This document shows positions 21,216 through 33,783 of a stretch of 64,000 nucleotides of DNA, piece after piece (the first letter of the stretch is position 1; every line of letters begins with the position of its first letter). Where the stretch lies: the NCBI GenBank assembly GCA_963965975.1, contig OZ014416.1, positions 2,914,001 through 2,978,000 of the forward strand, written 5' to 3'. Source of the stretch: Xestospongia bergquistia. Taxonomy: Eukaryota; Porifera; Demospongiae; Haplosclerida; Petrosiidae. The position numbers were made by a program, and so were the translations under genes. The notes under the pieces were generated by a model, which worked only from the letters and a program-made list of their open reading frames with translations, had not been told where the DNA came from and searched no databases.

Positions 21216-24200
21216 TCAGGGTTCTTTGGTTTCATCTTCATTAACAGTTACTTTGCGAAGTTGTTGATTATCCTAAAATACAGAACAATATAACATTTTG
21301 TATATAAAATAATGAACTAGTTCTCAATAAAACAAAATTAAGTGTATGAAATGCTACAAGGTATGACTCTCCATATCACTTATAACCAGGAAAATGTCTT
21401 TAGCAAGAATATATGTATTGAACTAATACAGTTCCAATAATATTATGCAAATTTAAACTAAATTATAGCTCAAATAAAAACAAAATCCCTAGTGTCAAAA
21501 CAAGCCACATAGACCTGCCCAATAACAAGATTGTAAATTTGACAGGAATATATTTACTTGACATGACATTTCATGTAGTATAATACAAGATATGGTGGAA
21601 AGAAAAGTCATTAAGTAACGACTTTGTACAACTACAATTATTATTAAGGAAGCTATAAATACAAGTCAATGTACACAATAATACAAGTTTATTGTACATC
21701 ATTACCTTATATGGGTGATGTGCTTCTATTAGGAACCAATAGAAAAAGGTAGCTAGTGCAGCTCCAAACATTGGAGCTATTATTGGTACCCACCACCAAT
21801 GTCGAATATTCCCACAGAAATCACAACTAAAGTGTTAAAATTAAGTTCAAATGGATATTAAAACAACATTCTTACACAAAGACTTGTTTTCCCCATCCTG
21901 CGATGGCTGTGAATACACGTGGACCAAAATCCCTGGCAGGATTAATAGCATAGCCAGCATTCATTCCAAATGATGAACCAATGGCCCACAGAATGATTCC
22001 AATAACAAAAGGTTTAAGTCCAGCTTTGACTTCAGAGTTTTTACTGTCAGTTACAGCAAAAATTCCAATCAATAGCAGAAAGGTTCCAAACAACTATAAG
22101 ATAACTTTATGAAACTTCAACAATCTATGCTTCTTCTTTACCTGGTCTAGAAATCCATTACCTATTGTGAGATAGGTTTGAGGGTACGTAGCAAATATAC
22201 CAGCAGTTACATTAGTTTTACCTCCAGCATTATTGATAGCATCTATAAAATGATACAATACATAATTATACACAGGCCACCTATCACTAACCAACATATA
22301 CTCCATAGACAACAGCTGATGAAAAGAATGCTCCTAATGTTTGAGCTATCCAGAATGGAACAACCTAGTCAGGAAATGAGCCATTATATTGGGCATAAGT
22401 GTATTTATTAAAGTACTTCATTTTACTGGTCCTTGCTACATACCATTAGCCAGGTCATCTTTCCTCGTAATGCCATTGCAAAGGAGACAGCTGGATTCAG
22501 ATGACCACCAGATACACCAATTGAGACATAAACAGCAATAACCAGACCCAGTGCATAACCAATATTGATAGATTGAAAGGTTCCAAACTTCTTTTCAGGG
22601 TCAGTTAAAACAAATTGGGCAATTGCCCCATTACCAATTGTCTAGTGAAGAAAAAAAGTAGAATATTACAATATGAAACAGACAATAACAAAATTGGTTG
22701 AACATCTTAACACCAGCATCTAAAAACATTATGAGTATATAGAAAATATAAACTACATATAATACTAAACTGTAGACCAGCTCAATTATAAGGTATTTAC
22801 AAGACAAAAATGAATAACTTTTCTCCAAGATCATGTGGCATTATAATGTCAAAAATGTTGTGAAATAAGCTGGCATGACACCACTGAGGATGATTCACCT
22901 GTAACATAAAAGTCAGACTTCACAGAAACAACCCTTTACTCTGTAATGTGATCTTAGCAAACTACATAATGATATATACGCTAGTAGTCAGCTCAAATCT
23001 AGAAAGATGGTAATCAAACTATAACAAGTTACACATTGGTACTTCTGATGCTATTTAAAATAGCCACACATTATCATAGTTCAATTTTGAGCTTTTAGAG
23101 GTTACAATTAATCTCAATTGGAGGTTACAATTAATCTCAATCTAGCTAGCTTGCTGTCTTATAATGGCTAACAAGAGACCATTGTAAGAGAAGTTTCACT
23201 GAAAATGAGTATGGGTGTGGACAATCACATACGACATTACATAACCTTTATTGAAAGAGAGATGTTAGTCTCACATCATCTAATATTTCTAAGGAAAGGA
23301 AACATCTGTCAACATAAAAATTGTTCATGCACAGGGCTAATCAAAATGCTTTCCATCACATTCTTCAATATGTTGTCATTATTAAATTTAAGTTGTCACA
23401 CATATATTATGTCTTTAAATAACATTATAATGCTAAGTAGTTTTTCATAAATACTAAGTATACCTGTTCTCATTAATGGATGATATTATTTAGATTACTA
23501 TTTTCACACCAATGGCCATATGACACTTTGCAATGTTTTTTTCCAAATGCTTCCCTCTTCCATTGATGTCTAGAGAGCAAAGCTAGGACTGTGTATGAGA
23601 CTAAGCTACTGTATTCATTATTTGAATGACCAACATTTGTGTGCAGAAATTTAAATACATTGTATTCAATAGAGGCAAAAGTCATATAGCTGTCCACTTC
23701 CTATCTAGATGGGACAACATATAAACAAAAGATTGTGTCTGCCACTTTGTATCTTGATAAAGACAAGCTTATGTCTTCAAGATTCAGTATGATAAATATC
23801 TGAATTTGCTTTCGAACATATTCTGTATTCAGCTATAATGCAAGTCCACTTAGTGGAAATCTTTGAAGACAATGCTGACAATAGATTCTTACCCACAAAG
23901 ACGATGCTCATGAAATATATTGTGTTCAGATTGTTACAAGAAGTGATGTCACATGCACTAACTCTATTGCTACATTGTTTCAGACTTTCAGTTATCTCTT
24001 GTGGTAGTGAATACATGTTAGTATAAACTCAGCACCAATTGTAGTATTAGTAGTAAATAGAAATTTGTATAGACCACAAGCTCACCACTAAAAGAAAGGT
24101 TCCAAAGAACTCTGCCAGACATTGCCTAGTGTGAGTTGTCTTGACAATCCAGACCCAAGGGTTGGTTGCCTTATCTACCCATTCATTAAATAGAGTCATA

Positions 24201-24328
24201 TATGGTGCTCTAGTTTCTGTCGTCGAATTTTTGCGAAATTGACTAAGTGTTGATGAATCAGCAAGGTCTGTGTAGGTAGAACCTGATCGTTTGCCACTAA
24301 GAAGGCTTTCCTTTTCTGTTGTAGACAT
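21216..24328 (-). CDS. Aquaglyceroporin (MIP family water/glycerol channel)
   Basis: Seven coding exons on the minus strand: 24086-24328, 22444-22641, 22292-22364, 22142-22242, 21876-22093, 21706-21826, 21216-21272; 1011 nt, 336 aa, frame closes. The N-terminus (about 65 aa) is cytosolic and Ser/Thr-rich. The first half-helix motif is GGHLNPAVS and the second is GYAINPARDFGPR. An Asp after the second NPA-Arg marks the glycerol-conducting subfamily. Six membrane segments are expected, including LAEFFGTFLLV and WWWVPIIAPMFGAALATFFY. It forms tetrameric pores for glycerol, water and small solutes. The start lies 236 bp from the divergent four-TM gene at 24565, so the two may share a promoter. 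Confidence 0.93.
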
Positions 24329-24564
24329 GGCGTTGTATGGAAAGATCCGCCCCCCTTTGCAGACTTATTGTTTTTTCATTAATAACTACCACGTGCCTAC
24401 CACAACCAACTTCCCACTTAGCAATCAAGCTTTTTGCTGGCCAATCAAATTCTCTCAATCATGTGTAGCGCGGTAGGTGTGGTCACTTACTAACAAGAAA
24501 CATCTGCTCGAAGTGCTGCATTGCTGCTAACTGATTCTAGTCTGAAATTGAAATTTTGTTAATA

Positions 24565-27500
24565 ATGGCAGCTATCTCTCGTGTATCTCTACCTGCTATG
24601 AAATCTACAGTCAGTCAGCTTGCGCATGAAAAACAGAAGAGGCTGTCTAGTTGTATGGCTTCGTGGTACACTCTGCCACACTTTATTGTCAAAAGTATAG
24701 AATTAGTAAGTCCAGAAATCCTCATAAATATAGTAATATTAAATGGCTCTGATGTAATAATCAACTGACACAATGAGAAATTCTAAATGTCCTCACAAAG
24801 CAGCAGCTGACTATAATGAAGATCACTTGCCATGATGTTAATTTCTGTATGATGAGATACATTGTATGCAAAAGTAACTATTAGCTATAAATATGTACTA
24901 CTAGTGATATCATATATTGACCTTACATTTTATTTAACAATTCCTTTCTTTTTAGATTTTATCTGCCATAGTCTTAGTGCTGTTGTTTGTATGGGAGAGT
25001 GAAGGAGTTAAAATTACCTCACTCAATCAGGAGGACTACAATTATCGTAATAAGGTGTTCTATTATGTGGGTGTGGCTTGCATCACCTTAATGTATTCTG
25101 TTGTCATGACAGTATTGGGATGTGGTGGAGTAAAGATACCTTCAAAAGCAGTAAGTGGCTATATTAAAATTCAGTACATAATGTTAGAACCTTGTATGAG
25201 TTATAAGAATATGACATTGTTAACATTTCACTGTATTAGGTGATAATATTGACACTAAGCTTATGGTTATTTTGTATATTATATTATTATGTATAACATC
25301 CAAAATATTATATATGTAGATTTACTTTAAATTTAAACGACAATCTAACATGTCTAGTCTGTTCAGATTGAGCAGTTTTATGGAATTTCAATAAAACAAA
25401 GCAATGTACCCTTTCTGGGTGTGGCCTCATAGCATAATTGTTTTTGTAACACTATCTCATACTGGTTCTTTCAACTTCTTTGCCATTGTTTTTCCCTTTC
25501 TCTTTCATACTTTTGCTATCAAAAGATATTTTCCACTGTATCTGATTCTGCTTCAGTTAAAGAATACTTGTGTGAGATACAATGGCTTCAATGTGATGAT
25601 GGAATGTGAAGTATATTGTTCACATTATGTTGGATTTCTAGTTACACTTTCCTGAACAGCTTAGCGCTTCATTTTTTATATAAAATTTGTAGAGTCGAAA
25701 GACCTGCTGAAAACCATTTCATTAACTTATTCATAACCTGAGTTAAAACGATGAATTAAGTATAAAAATCAACAAGAACAGAGTATACTTTTTGTTAACT
25801 ATTGTTGTCTTTCTTTCAGCGTACATTCTTTGCTGGAGTATGTCTTCTGATGTGGATGTTAGCTAATCCCATTATGAGTAGTACATTAGATGTACTAAAG
25901 GACTCTGTCTATGCCAGAAGAAATGGATTGACTTTTGTTTATCTAGATGTGGCTCTAGTGAGTAATAATTGAGTGGATATTACAGATACATTAAATAATG
26001 TTCAAATCAATCATATGACGTAACTGTTAGTCAAGTAATCTAGATAAGAGATATGTGGTGTGGTTTTATCCCTTTCAGTAGTGATACTACTAGTATTATA
26101 AGACTAACTGTTAATACTAAAACAAATGAAAGCATATTCAATGTATGATCTTTATACAGTCACAACTAAACTTTTGCAGTTGCTATTGGCTGACTTGAAC
26201 CTTTGTGTTGGGTGTGGTTAGGAAAATTGCTAAATTTAACTCAACAATTCTGAAAATACAATAGTATGTAAATAGCTAAACAGATTGAACACAACAATTT
26301 GAACTGTTTTTATTTAATTATTTATATAGTCTTTTTCCTTTGATATTTTCAAATCCACTTATAAATTATTTTGCAGTTGTCACAAAGGTTGCTTTATTTG
26401 TGGTGTTCTAATGACAAGCATATAAATGAGCTTTGAATTGTCCTTTTAAACTTAATAATTGGCTAACTAAATAAATGTCCATTTACTTTAAGCAATTTTC
26501 TGGTTACTTTGTTACAAGAAGATTCTTTATATGTTTAAGTGCATTTGTAATTATAGCCTATCTCATTGTCTGTACATTGTGTACAATATTTGAATTAGAT
26601 GTATTTGTAATAGCCTAAACAATGTAAATAAAAACAAATACAAAACAAACAACACATGCAAATGTATCTTGACAATTCAACTGTACATGCTAGTAAAATG
26701 ATCTTCATTGTTAAATGAACAGTATATATAATGAGACTTTAATTGTTCATTACATGTAAAACATTTTATACAAGTATAGCAATAGGAGAACTAAACAATT
26801 TATAACAAAATATAGTTGGTAAGGCATGTAATGAAATAGAAAATGTTTCAATGCTGCATGTCATTTAAAAGGGAGATGGGATAATTTTAATTTAGTATAG
26901 AGATTAATTTTTGCATAAGGGATGAGACAGCTGACATTAGAATATACTATTTAATTTTAATTATGTGATTAACCAACTCTAATAATTGAAGGCCAAAACA
27001 ATCTAATCTACAAAATATCAATGCTCACTTTGTGTGTTTGGCCAGTACTCTAATCAAAGCTTATTAATATACATGTTGACATGTATGATAGGAATGATAC
27101 TTTTTATATCAAGTCTGAGCCTGAAGTTTGGGCAGGACTGATATGAAATTCATTTCATTGCTTTGAATATAGGGTTCTTCCTTTTCCAGGTAATGGGATT
27201 TTTTGTGCTTGCCAGTTTTGCTATTGATATTCTTTTGGGGTTCACAGCTTTGAGAAAATCTGCCAGCAAATCTCATCTAGAGAAAACAGAGACTGATCAA
27301 CTTACGAACTCACGTAGTGTTATTACTGCTGCTAAAATCACAGCACGTCATTCTAACAGAAAGGTAAATGGATTATATGTATCAGTGGTATTTCACTTTC
27401 TGTGATCTCTGACTTGAACCTATTACTATATGCACAAGTATTTGAAGCAATATTATGAATTGTGCTATTTCGTGAAAATTTAACCATGAAGGATATTTGT

Positions 27501-28207
27501 ATATTTGTGCAAACCATTTATAGCACAAAAATATTTGCTTATAAAGTATTAATTTCAGTACAATTTGGTCACTACTACATATGCTAAAGTTTTAATTTCA
27601 TTAATGAAATAATTATTAGGTTAAATTGGTTGTGGGTTATACAATTGTGGAAATTAGTGAAAAGCCCTAATTATTGTCATCTGCATGAACTATTAAAATT
27701 GTGTTCCTGCAAAGTATTAGTATTCTTATAGTGACAGTAAAGCTTTACTTGTTCTGAGAGTAATAACAAAGTAAGTGGAACAAGACTAGATCCCAATGCT
27801 TTTTAAAAGTTTCCAAATTCTTAGGCTTTTTAAATTATTGATACTCTTCAAAGCAGCAGAAGATAAAGTTTATTAAAATAGTTTGCCATTAAGTATTAGA
27901 CTCCTTTACAAACAAAGCTATGTTAAGGTACATGTATATATATAAAAAAATTAAAGTTATGAAATATAGGATGGTAGTACAACAAAACCATAGTAGGAAT
28001 GGCAGTATGAAAATTCTTACATAGTAGTCACACAGTAGACACTCACTAAACATGTATATCACTTTGGCTACTATGTAGAGATTTTATACCAACATTCCTA
28101 TTTATAGTTATTGTGGGTCAAAATAAGAATAAGAACATTGTGTCATCCCTACATAGGCAATGCTATCACATGTTTGATATTCTTTTTAGATGACCCTGTC
28201 TCATTAA
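24565..28207 (+). CDS. Four-transmembrane protein 1 (family not recognised)
   Basis: Exons 24565-24705, 24956-25150, 25820-25957, 27190-27363 and 28190-28207 join in phase 0 throughout (666 nt, 221 aa). After about 45 cytosolic residues there are four hydrophobic segments: ILSAIVLVLLFVW, YVGVACITLMYSVVMTVLG, FFAGVCLLMWMLANPIM and MGFFVLASFAIDILLGF. A short polar loop with DYNYRNK lies between the first two, and the tail is basic. The layout resembles MARVEL or claudin-type tetraspan proteins without a diagnostic motif. Exons 2 and 3 have exactly the lengths (195 and 138 nt) of those in the inverted paralog at 28709-29992. Confidence 0.8.
25450..25740 (+). repeat. Dispersed repeat, copy 1 (intron of four-TM protein 1)
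   Basis: It shares GGTTCTTT(C/G)AA near the start, and further on GGAATGTGAAG, ACTTTCCT(G/A)AAC(A/G)GCT and AAAATTT(G/A)TAGA in the same order and spacing with 48048-48370. It is an interspersed element, non-coding here, with no obvious termini. Confidence 0.65.
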
Positions 28208-28708
28208 TGTCATCAGGGATACCAGAACTGACTAGAAACTCTAATTAACTGTAAATATTATTACTTTATCATATTATATTGTTCACAGGCACTATATGGA
28301 CATATTTAACATTTAACTTCACATTTATCGCCATCCAGTTTATATCATAAACACAACATCAACATATTATTTTGTTGGTAATAATGTGTTATTGTCAGAA
28401 TGAACACTGCATGAACTACTTGCATTTCCTTTTATATACTTCAGTGTAAAGTCACTACAGAACTTATATTCCATAATACAGTAATAGCATTTATATTGTC
28501 CATAAACCATTATGTAAAGCTTGTCCAAGAAATAAAATACTTTGTTAACATATAGTCCATATAAATGAAATACAAGTAATAAATCCATTCATATCAACTG
28601 AAATTGTTTATAAAAACTGAACATGACATATTATGATAACAATCAGACAATTTAGCATTATTAAAAATAGTATGTGTACTAAAGAATGATAACAATTAAA
28701 TGTTCTCA
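28208..28708. other. Convergent intergenic region between the two four-TM genes
   Basis: About 500 bp of AT-rich 3' flanking sequence for both genes. The minus-strand open frame 28367-28588 is not supported by composition or splice signals. AATAAA-like signals are frequent but not decisive. Confidence 0.45.
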
Positions 28709-29992
28709 TCACAAATCACAACATGACCCAAGATAAAGTTTCTTGATGCCTAATTTCCTTACAGCAAAGACTAAAGCGATAATTTCCAATATAAGATCAC
28801 CAATATATGCCATAGTTCCAACAACACCAAAAAACTAGAGGAAAGAGTAATAAAATTAATTGCCTTTATTTACAAGAGGGATTTAATGGTGTTTGTGGCT
28901 CCAGGTATGATACATATTATATGAATATTAATATTACATTTCCGTATAAAAATAAATAAGTCATGTGGTCCCAATATAGTTTAGGACCACTCGATGATGT
29001 GCACTTTGTATGATGTTTATTTGTCTATTAAAGGAATCAAAGTGCCTATATTAGGGGTCAGCAAGTGAATTAAATAACTAAGAAAATGATTCTCTTGGAC
29101 CACACAGCTAACTTTTTATTGGAATTTAATTTTTGCTTGTTTCCAATACAGGAAATTAAAATCCAATGAAAAAAAATTAACTCTGTAGAAACATGGTGGA
29201 CAGGAAATAAATATGAAAATTAATCTCACACATAAGCTTTAGCAGCACATGCATGAATAAAACTAGCTATATAGTAATTAAAATATACAACAGTTATTTA
29301 ATCTCTTAGATCTATTTCTGTCAAATTGGCATCTTTTCACATGTATCTTTAGGTAATTTGTCAACATGCATTATGAGGAATGAATGAATTATTAGTATCC
29401 AAGTGACACTTACACAGGCTGCTTCCAATGCTGCAAAATTTAAGTTAGATGATCTTGCCAGCATTGTCTGTGATAGCTCATACACGCCAGAGGCAAAGAG
29501 AGGTACAGATATTATCAAGAAAAAGGCTAATATTAATGTGATGATAACAACCTAGATAAAGAAGATAATATAACTTCAACATTTGGAAAAACAGGTGGTT
29601 TCTGACAAGAAAGACCAGCTAACACACCCACTGTCTATAATTACAAGTATATTTTGAGCAGACAGGCAAACAGAGACTTATACTTACAACGATGGCAGGT
29701 AGGTCTTGTTTGACAACAAATATAATAACTGAGACAATAGCCCATAGTATACCAAGTACTGAAATAACAATAAGGAACTCAAACAATGGCTCTTGATTAT
29801 AATCATCTCGATCCAGATCAGTGAACCTTACTCCTTGACTAGACCAGGCTCCTGCTAGAATGGCAGTTATTAACAATGCGATCTGTAGAACAAAAAAATA
29901 GCCATGTAATTTTCTTTAAGTAATCTTACAGCTTGGATGATCTTCATCATTAACTGTCCCCATGGTATCTCGTCACTAGAAAGACGAATCAT
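28709..29992 (-). CDS. Four-transmembrane protein 2 (paralog of protein 1)
   Basis: Exons 29930-29992, 29688-29882, 29414-29551 and 28709-28834, all phase 0, total 522 nt and 173 aa. Four hydrophobic segments: IALLITAILAGAW, FLIVISVLGILWAIVSVIIFVV, VVIITLILAFFLIISVPLFA and FFGVVGTMAYIGDLILEIIALVF. The first loop has GVRFTDLDRDDYN, the counterpart of GVKITSLNQEDYN in protein 1. Exon lengths 195 and 138 are identical in the two genes, so they derive from an inverted duplication. The N-terminus is only about 20 aa and the C-terminus is shorter. The molecular role is unknown. Confidence 0.8.
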
Positions 29993-30460
29993 CTCGAAGT
30001 TGAACAAGGAATTCTCGGCCACACCCAACACTTAACCGTGTGGGTGTGGTTAAGACTAAAGCAAAAAGTAGCATGCACTAAAATAACCGCACTTGTAGTC
30101 AGACCACCAGCCCTGGCTGGCAAAAGAGCGTGTTTCAACATATGTATTAAATCTACTATATTATATTATTTATGGTGACAGCAGCATTGTCTCTACCAAA
30201 AGAGATAACAGTAGTCAGTAATTGAGTAAGTTATGAATGTAATAGCGACTTTTGTGATGTTTTATATATATATCTACTAAGATATACATGTGTGTGTGTG
30301 TACACACATATGTATGATTACATACAGAGAGAGATTAGACAACAGCATACTACTAATTATTGTTAAATCTTTGCTGCTTGTGAATATTTGATTTCACTCT
30401 CTACAGACTCATTTAATACATCATCTACCTAACACTCTGTTTATTGCAGACTATACAGTA
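29993..30460. other. Divergent promoter region
   Basis: 467 bp lie between the four-TM protein 2 start (minus) and the multipass protein start (plus). It holds (TA)n and (TG/CA)n runs near 30265-30310. A TTTATTGCAG at about 30441-30450 could be a 5'-UTR splice acceptor 11 bases before the ATG at 30461. Confidence 0.4.
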
Positions 30461-32371
30461 ATGGCTACTACTATATTCATCGTTCTTTTGCTGCTAACAT
30501 CAATGTCACTAGGAGATGATCAACAGATATCCTCATGTCCCCCTGGTTTCATTACTTCAGATGTAAACCAGTGTATTTGTGTGGACAATAGTTACAATGG
30601 ACTTATTAACTGTAAAGATGATGGCAACACAGCAGCAGTCTTACGTGGTAGTTGGATTGGAAATTATTCTGGTCAAATCGTAGCTGGTGTATCTTCATAC
30701 TTATATTTTATTTCAGATAATTTGTACATTTCATTGCCATCAAACTGGTCTGATGTCAACACTGTATTGTGTGGACCTCTAAATCGTCATGGGGTGTTAT
30801 GTGGAGAGTGTATTGACCATTATGGTCCAGCTGTAGAGTCATTTGAATGTGTTCGTTGTACTAATGAAGACTCTCGAGTTAACTGGTTGATTTATGTTGC
30901 CCTAGAATACATCCCACTCACAATATTCTTTATATTTTTGTTATTGTTTGATGTCAAGACTACATCTGGTGCAGGTAATGCCTTCATCTTCTTTGCACAG
31001 ATTATAACATCAACATTTGATATTACATCTGATGGAGTTCTCCCTCTGGATACAATAACAAGTAATAACACTAAAATATTGAAATTACTTTATCAACTGC
31101 CGTATGATGTGTGGAATTTAAAGTTCTTTTCAATCTTGTTTCCCCCATATTGCCTCTCCTCCAATATTGGTTGGTATGGACTTACTGCTCTTAATTACAT
31201 CATTGCTTTCTATCCATTATTTCTTATTATCATGTTCTCAGTAATTGTTAGATTATATGATTATGGGTTTTGTCCAATTTCATGGTTATGTCGACCATTG
31301 CATCGATGTTTAATTTGGATGCGACGCAAATGGGAGTTTCGACAATCAGTGATCACTGCTTTTGCAACCTTTTTAATCCTTTCTTATACCAAGTTTATGT
31401 TGACCTCTCTAAGGATCATCACGCCAACTTCACTCTATAATGCTTCAGGCAGTGCTGTAGTCAGTGGGCTACCATATTTTAATGGTAATACACATTTCAC
31501 TACTCCTGGAATGATTGGGTTGTATATTATAGCATTGACTGTTTTGTTTATATTTGGCATCATCCTTCCATCCATTTTAATGGCACCATCTATTCTACAG
31601 TGGCTATACAAAAAGACAAAAAGGGACTGTTTCAGCAACTGTTTACCTTGGGGTAGGATGCAAGAATTTTTACAGCAATTTCATGGCTGTTATAAAGATG
31701 GCATCAACAATCGTTTTGATTGTCGATGGTTTTCAGGTTTCTTTCTTCTTTTACGTGTCATATTTTTTTGTCTGTATTCATATAGTCCAAATGAATTTTA
31801 CCAGTACTTATATCAAGCTATTACATGTCTATTAACAATGTTCTTGATAGCTTCTCTCAGACCTTTTAAGAAAAACAGTGACAATGTTCTCAATACTGGT
31901 ATTTTCTGTCTATTGGGTATAAGTAATACATTGATGTTCTGTAACTATATGTTATTACTCCTTTCTGGCCATATTTCATTGGCTTTGTTTGTCTTTCAGT
32001 ATCTTCTGACTCTTTTCCCACTATTTGTGCTTATTGCATATTTCATTTACCAAATATGGAAAAGGATTTGTTTCAGCTTTAACATTCATTTGAAACAAAG
32101 ACATACTCTACAAAGAAAATCAATGAGCACAAAAGATATGACAAAAATGAAAAAAGACAAAGGCCAAGAATTGATTGATGAGAGAGGTGACTTGTTAGAT
32201 TTTCTGGATTTCACTGAGGCAACAGGCCGTCTTAAGCGAAGTAGTCGTGAAGCTACTTGGTTTGTGAGTAATGATAGTAAGCGTAGTTTCTTGATGTCCA
32301 ATGACAGCATAAATGATTCTGATGAATCCAGCCAATATAAGTATGGATCTATTTTAGCTCCTAATAACTAG
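30461..32371 (+). CDS. Single-exon multipass membrane protein with Cys-rich ectodomain
   Basis: An intact 636-aa frame with no intron. Signal peptide about 1-18. The extracellular part (about 19-140) has N-glycosylation sites (NYSG, NWSD) and a Cys cluster around CGPLNRHGVLCGECIDHYGP and VRC. About eight hydrophobic helices follow (about 142-165, 240-266, 300-320, 350-378, 427-445, 449-465, 476-498, 500-527), with a cytosolic tail of about 110 aa rich in Lys, Ser and Asp. The LCGEC...YGP(A/S)V pattern recurs in a large lineage-expanded family of uncharacterised sponge proteins, by recollection. No channel or GPCR signature is evident, and function is unknown. It converges with RAE1. Confidence 0.85.
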   Translation: MATTIFIVLLLLTSMSLGDDQQISSCPPGFITSDVNQCICVDNSYNGLINCKDDGNTAAVLRGSWIGNYSGQIVAGVSSYLYFISDNLYISLPSNWSDVNTVLCGPLNRHGVLCGECIDHYGPAVESFECVRCTNEDSRVNWLIYVALEYIPLTIFFIFLLLFDVKTTSGAGNAFIFFAQIITSTFDITSDGVLPLDTITSNNTKILKLLYQLPYDVWNLKFFSILFPPYCLSSNIGWYGLTALNYIIAFYPLFLIIMFSVIVRLYDYGFCPISWLCRPLHRCLIWMRRKWEFRQSVITAFATFLILSYTKFMLTSLRIITPTSLYNASGSAVVSGLPYFNGNTHFTTPGMIGLYIIALTVLFIFGIILPSILMAPSILQWLYKKTKRDCFSNCLPWGRMQEFLQQFHGCYKDGINNRFDCRWFSGFFLLLRVIFFCLYSYSPNEFYQYLYQAITCLLTMFLIASLRPFKKNSDNVLNTGIFCLLGISNTLMFCNYMLLLLSGHISLALFVFQYLLTLFPLFVLIAYFIYQIWKRICFSFNIHLKQRHTLQRKSMSTKDMTKMKKDKGQELIDERGDLLDFLDFTEATGRLKRSSREATWFVSNDSKRSFLMSNDSINDSDESSQYKYGSILAPNN

Positions 32372-32591
32372 TATTGAGTGTGAATACATTGTGTATGTTG
32401 CTAAGAAACATATGTTATATTTTTGCAATTTTGTTGATTTAATCCTTAAAAAATTTTCTATACTTTTTCACAAAAAGGCCAAATCTCAGTACATGTCATA
32501 TACAATAGGAGGCAACATGTACAGATAATATTACTATATTGATGCTAACAGAAATCTTTAAATGTTAGTACTATATACTAGTCACACGTAA

Positions 32592-33741
32592 TTAACGTTT
32601 CTTATTACGTGGTCTCAGCTCTTCATTCCCTTGGCGAAGAAAGATATAGTTCTTCTTAGCTGGATTGTAATGTTCATGACCCTAAGGAAGAGACAATGAA
32701 ATGTAACAGATAAATACTGATTTCAATTCTTAAGGTGGTATGAGAAAACCTCTCAATTTATTATATGATTATTTTTTTAAAGCTATGTCTAAGTCTTTCA
32801 GTACTGTAATTAAAAGTTGTTATATTTTAGTAAAGCAAATGGTTGAAGAAGAGTCTTGTGTCAATGTGGAAGAAAATGAAAGACCCAAACAATCTCAGGA
32901 CACTTCATGTCTATCACTCACTTTTGACCAGTCATAACTGACTGAATAAGCGAAGATATGGCCAGTATTACTGAAACAACAAGAAGTAATAGGTTGTTCC
33001 ATAGCTTCAGAATGCTAGAGTAAGAGAAACAATAATGATATATAGTAATTGTATATTGAAAATGTTGTAAATAAATATCATCAGTGCTTTTCAACAGAAG
33101 TTGTTAAAACATAAAGAAACAGTGTTATTTTTAATATAAAATCATAGACAATATATCAATTACAAACAGGTGTCAAGTGTTACCTTAAGTTTTGTACGAG
33201 CATCTTTATCCCAAAAATAGTATCTTCCATCTGATCCAACGGTAGCTAGGGTACCATGACTAGGATGAAATGCTATATCATTTACCTATAACAAGATTAA
33301 AATTGTATAAATCATCATAAAATTATTTTGAAGGAAATGTTTGCCGTGGTAAGACCTTATGACTTGGCAGATGTTGCAGTAATGAGCCCCGCCTTTCCTT
33401 ATAGCGTTTTGCAGGAGTTATAATTAAATTCATTGATTGCAGTGTGCATTAGCAGCTAGTGTTTACTGTTTAATGTAATTGGTCATGTTCTGAAGTCACA
33501 TACAATAATAGATTAAAGTGATACACAATAGATGTAATCATGGTAAAAACATGCCATGTAGTACAAATCAATCTTAGGACTGTGCGTGCCAGGCTGAAAG
33601 TTGCCAAATATAAGATAATTGAAACATTTTATTAGTTACTATACAGATTTTGTTTTAAACATACTGCATAGATATCCTGTGTCTGCCCAGCAGCAGTCAC
33701 TACAGAACGATGACATTTAAATGTGAAGTTCTCTTTTGAAC

Positions 33742-33783
<42 letters not shown>

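Noticed and set aside
22178..22411. Plus-strand frame across aquaporin exons
   Set aside because: Antisense to exons 3 and 4 of the aquaglyceroporin, whose minus-strand exons carry the family motifs.
23205..24026. Short frames on both strands within aquaporin intron 1
   Set aside because: No composition, motif or splice support. The intron is about 1.4 kb of AT-rich sequence.
32740..32937. 65-codon plus frame near the RAE1 3' end
   Set aside because: Overlaps the RAE1 last intron and exon 10 on the other strand and has no domain.
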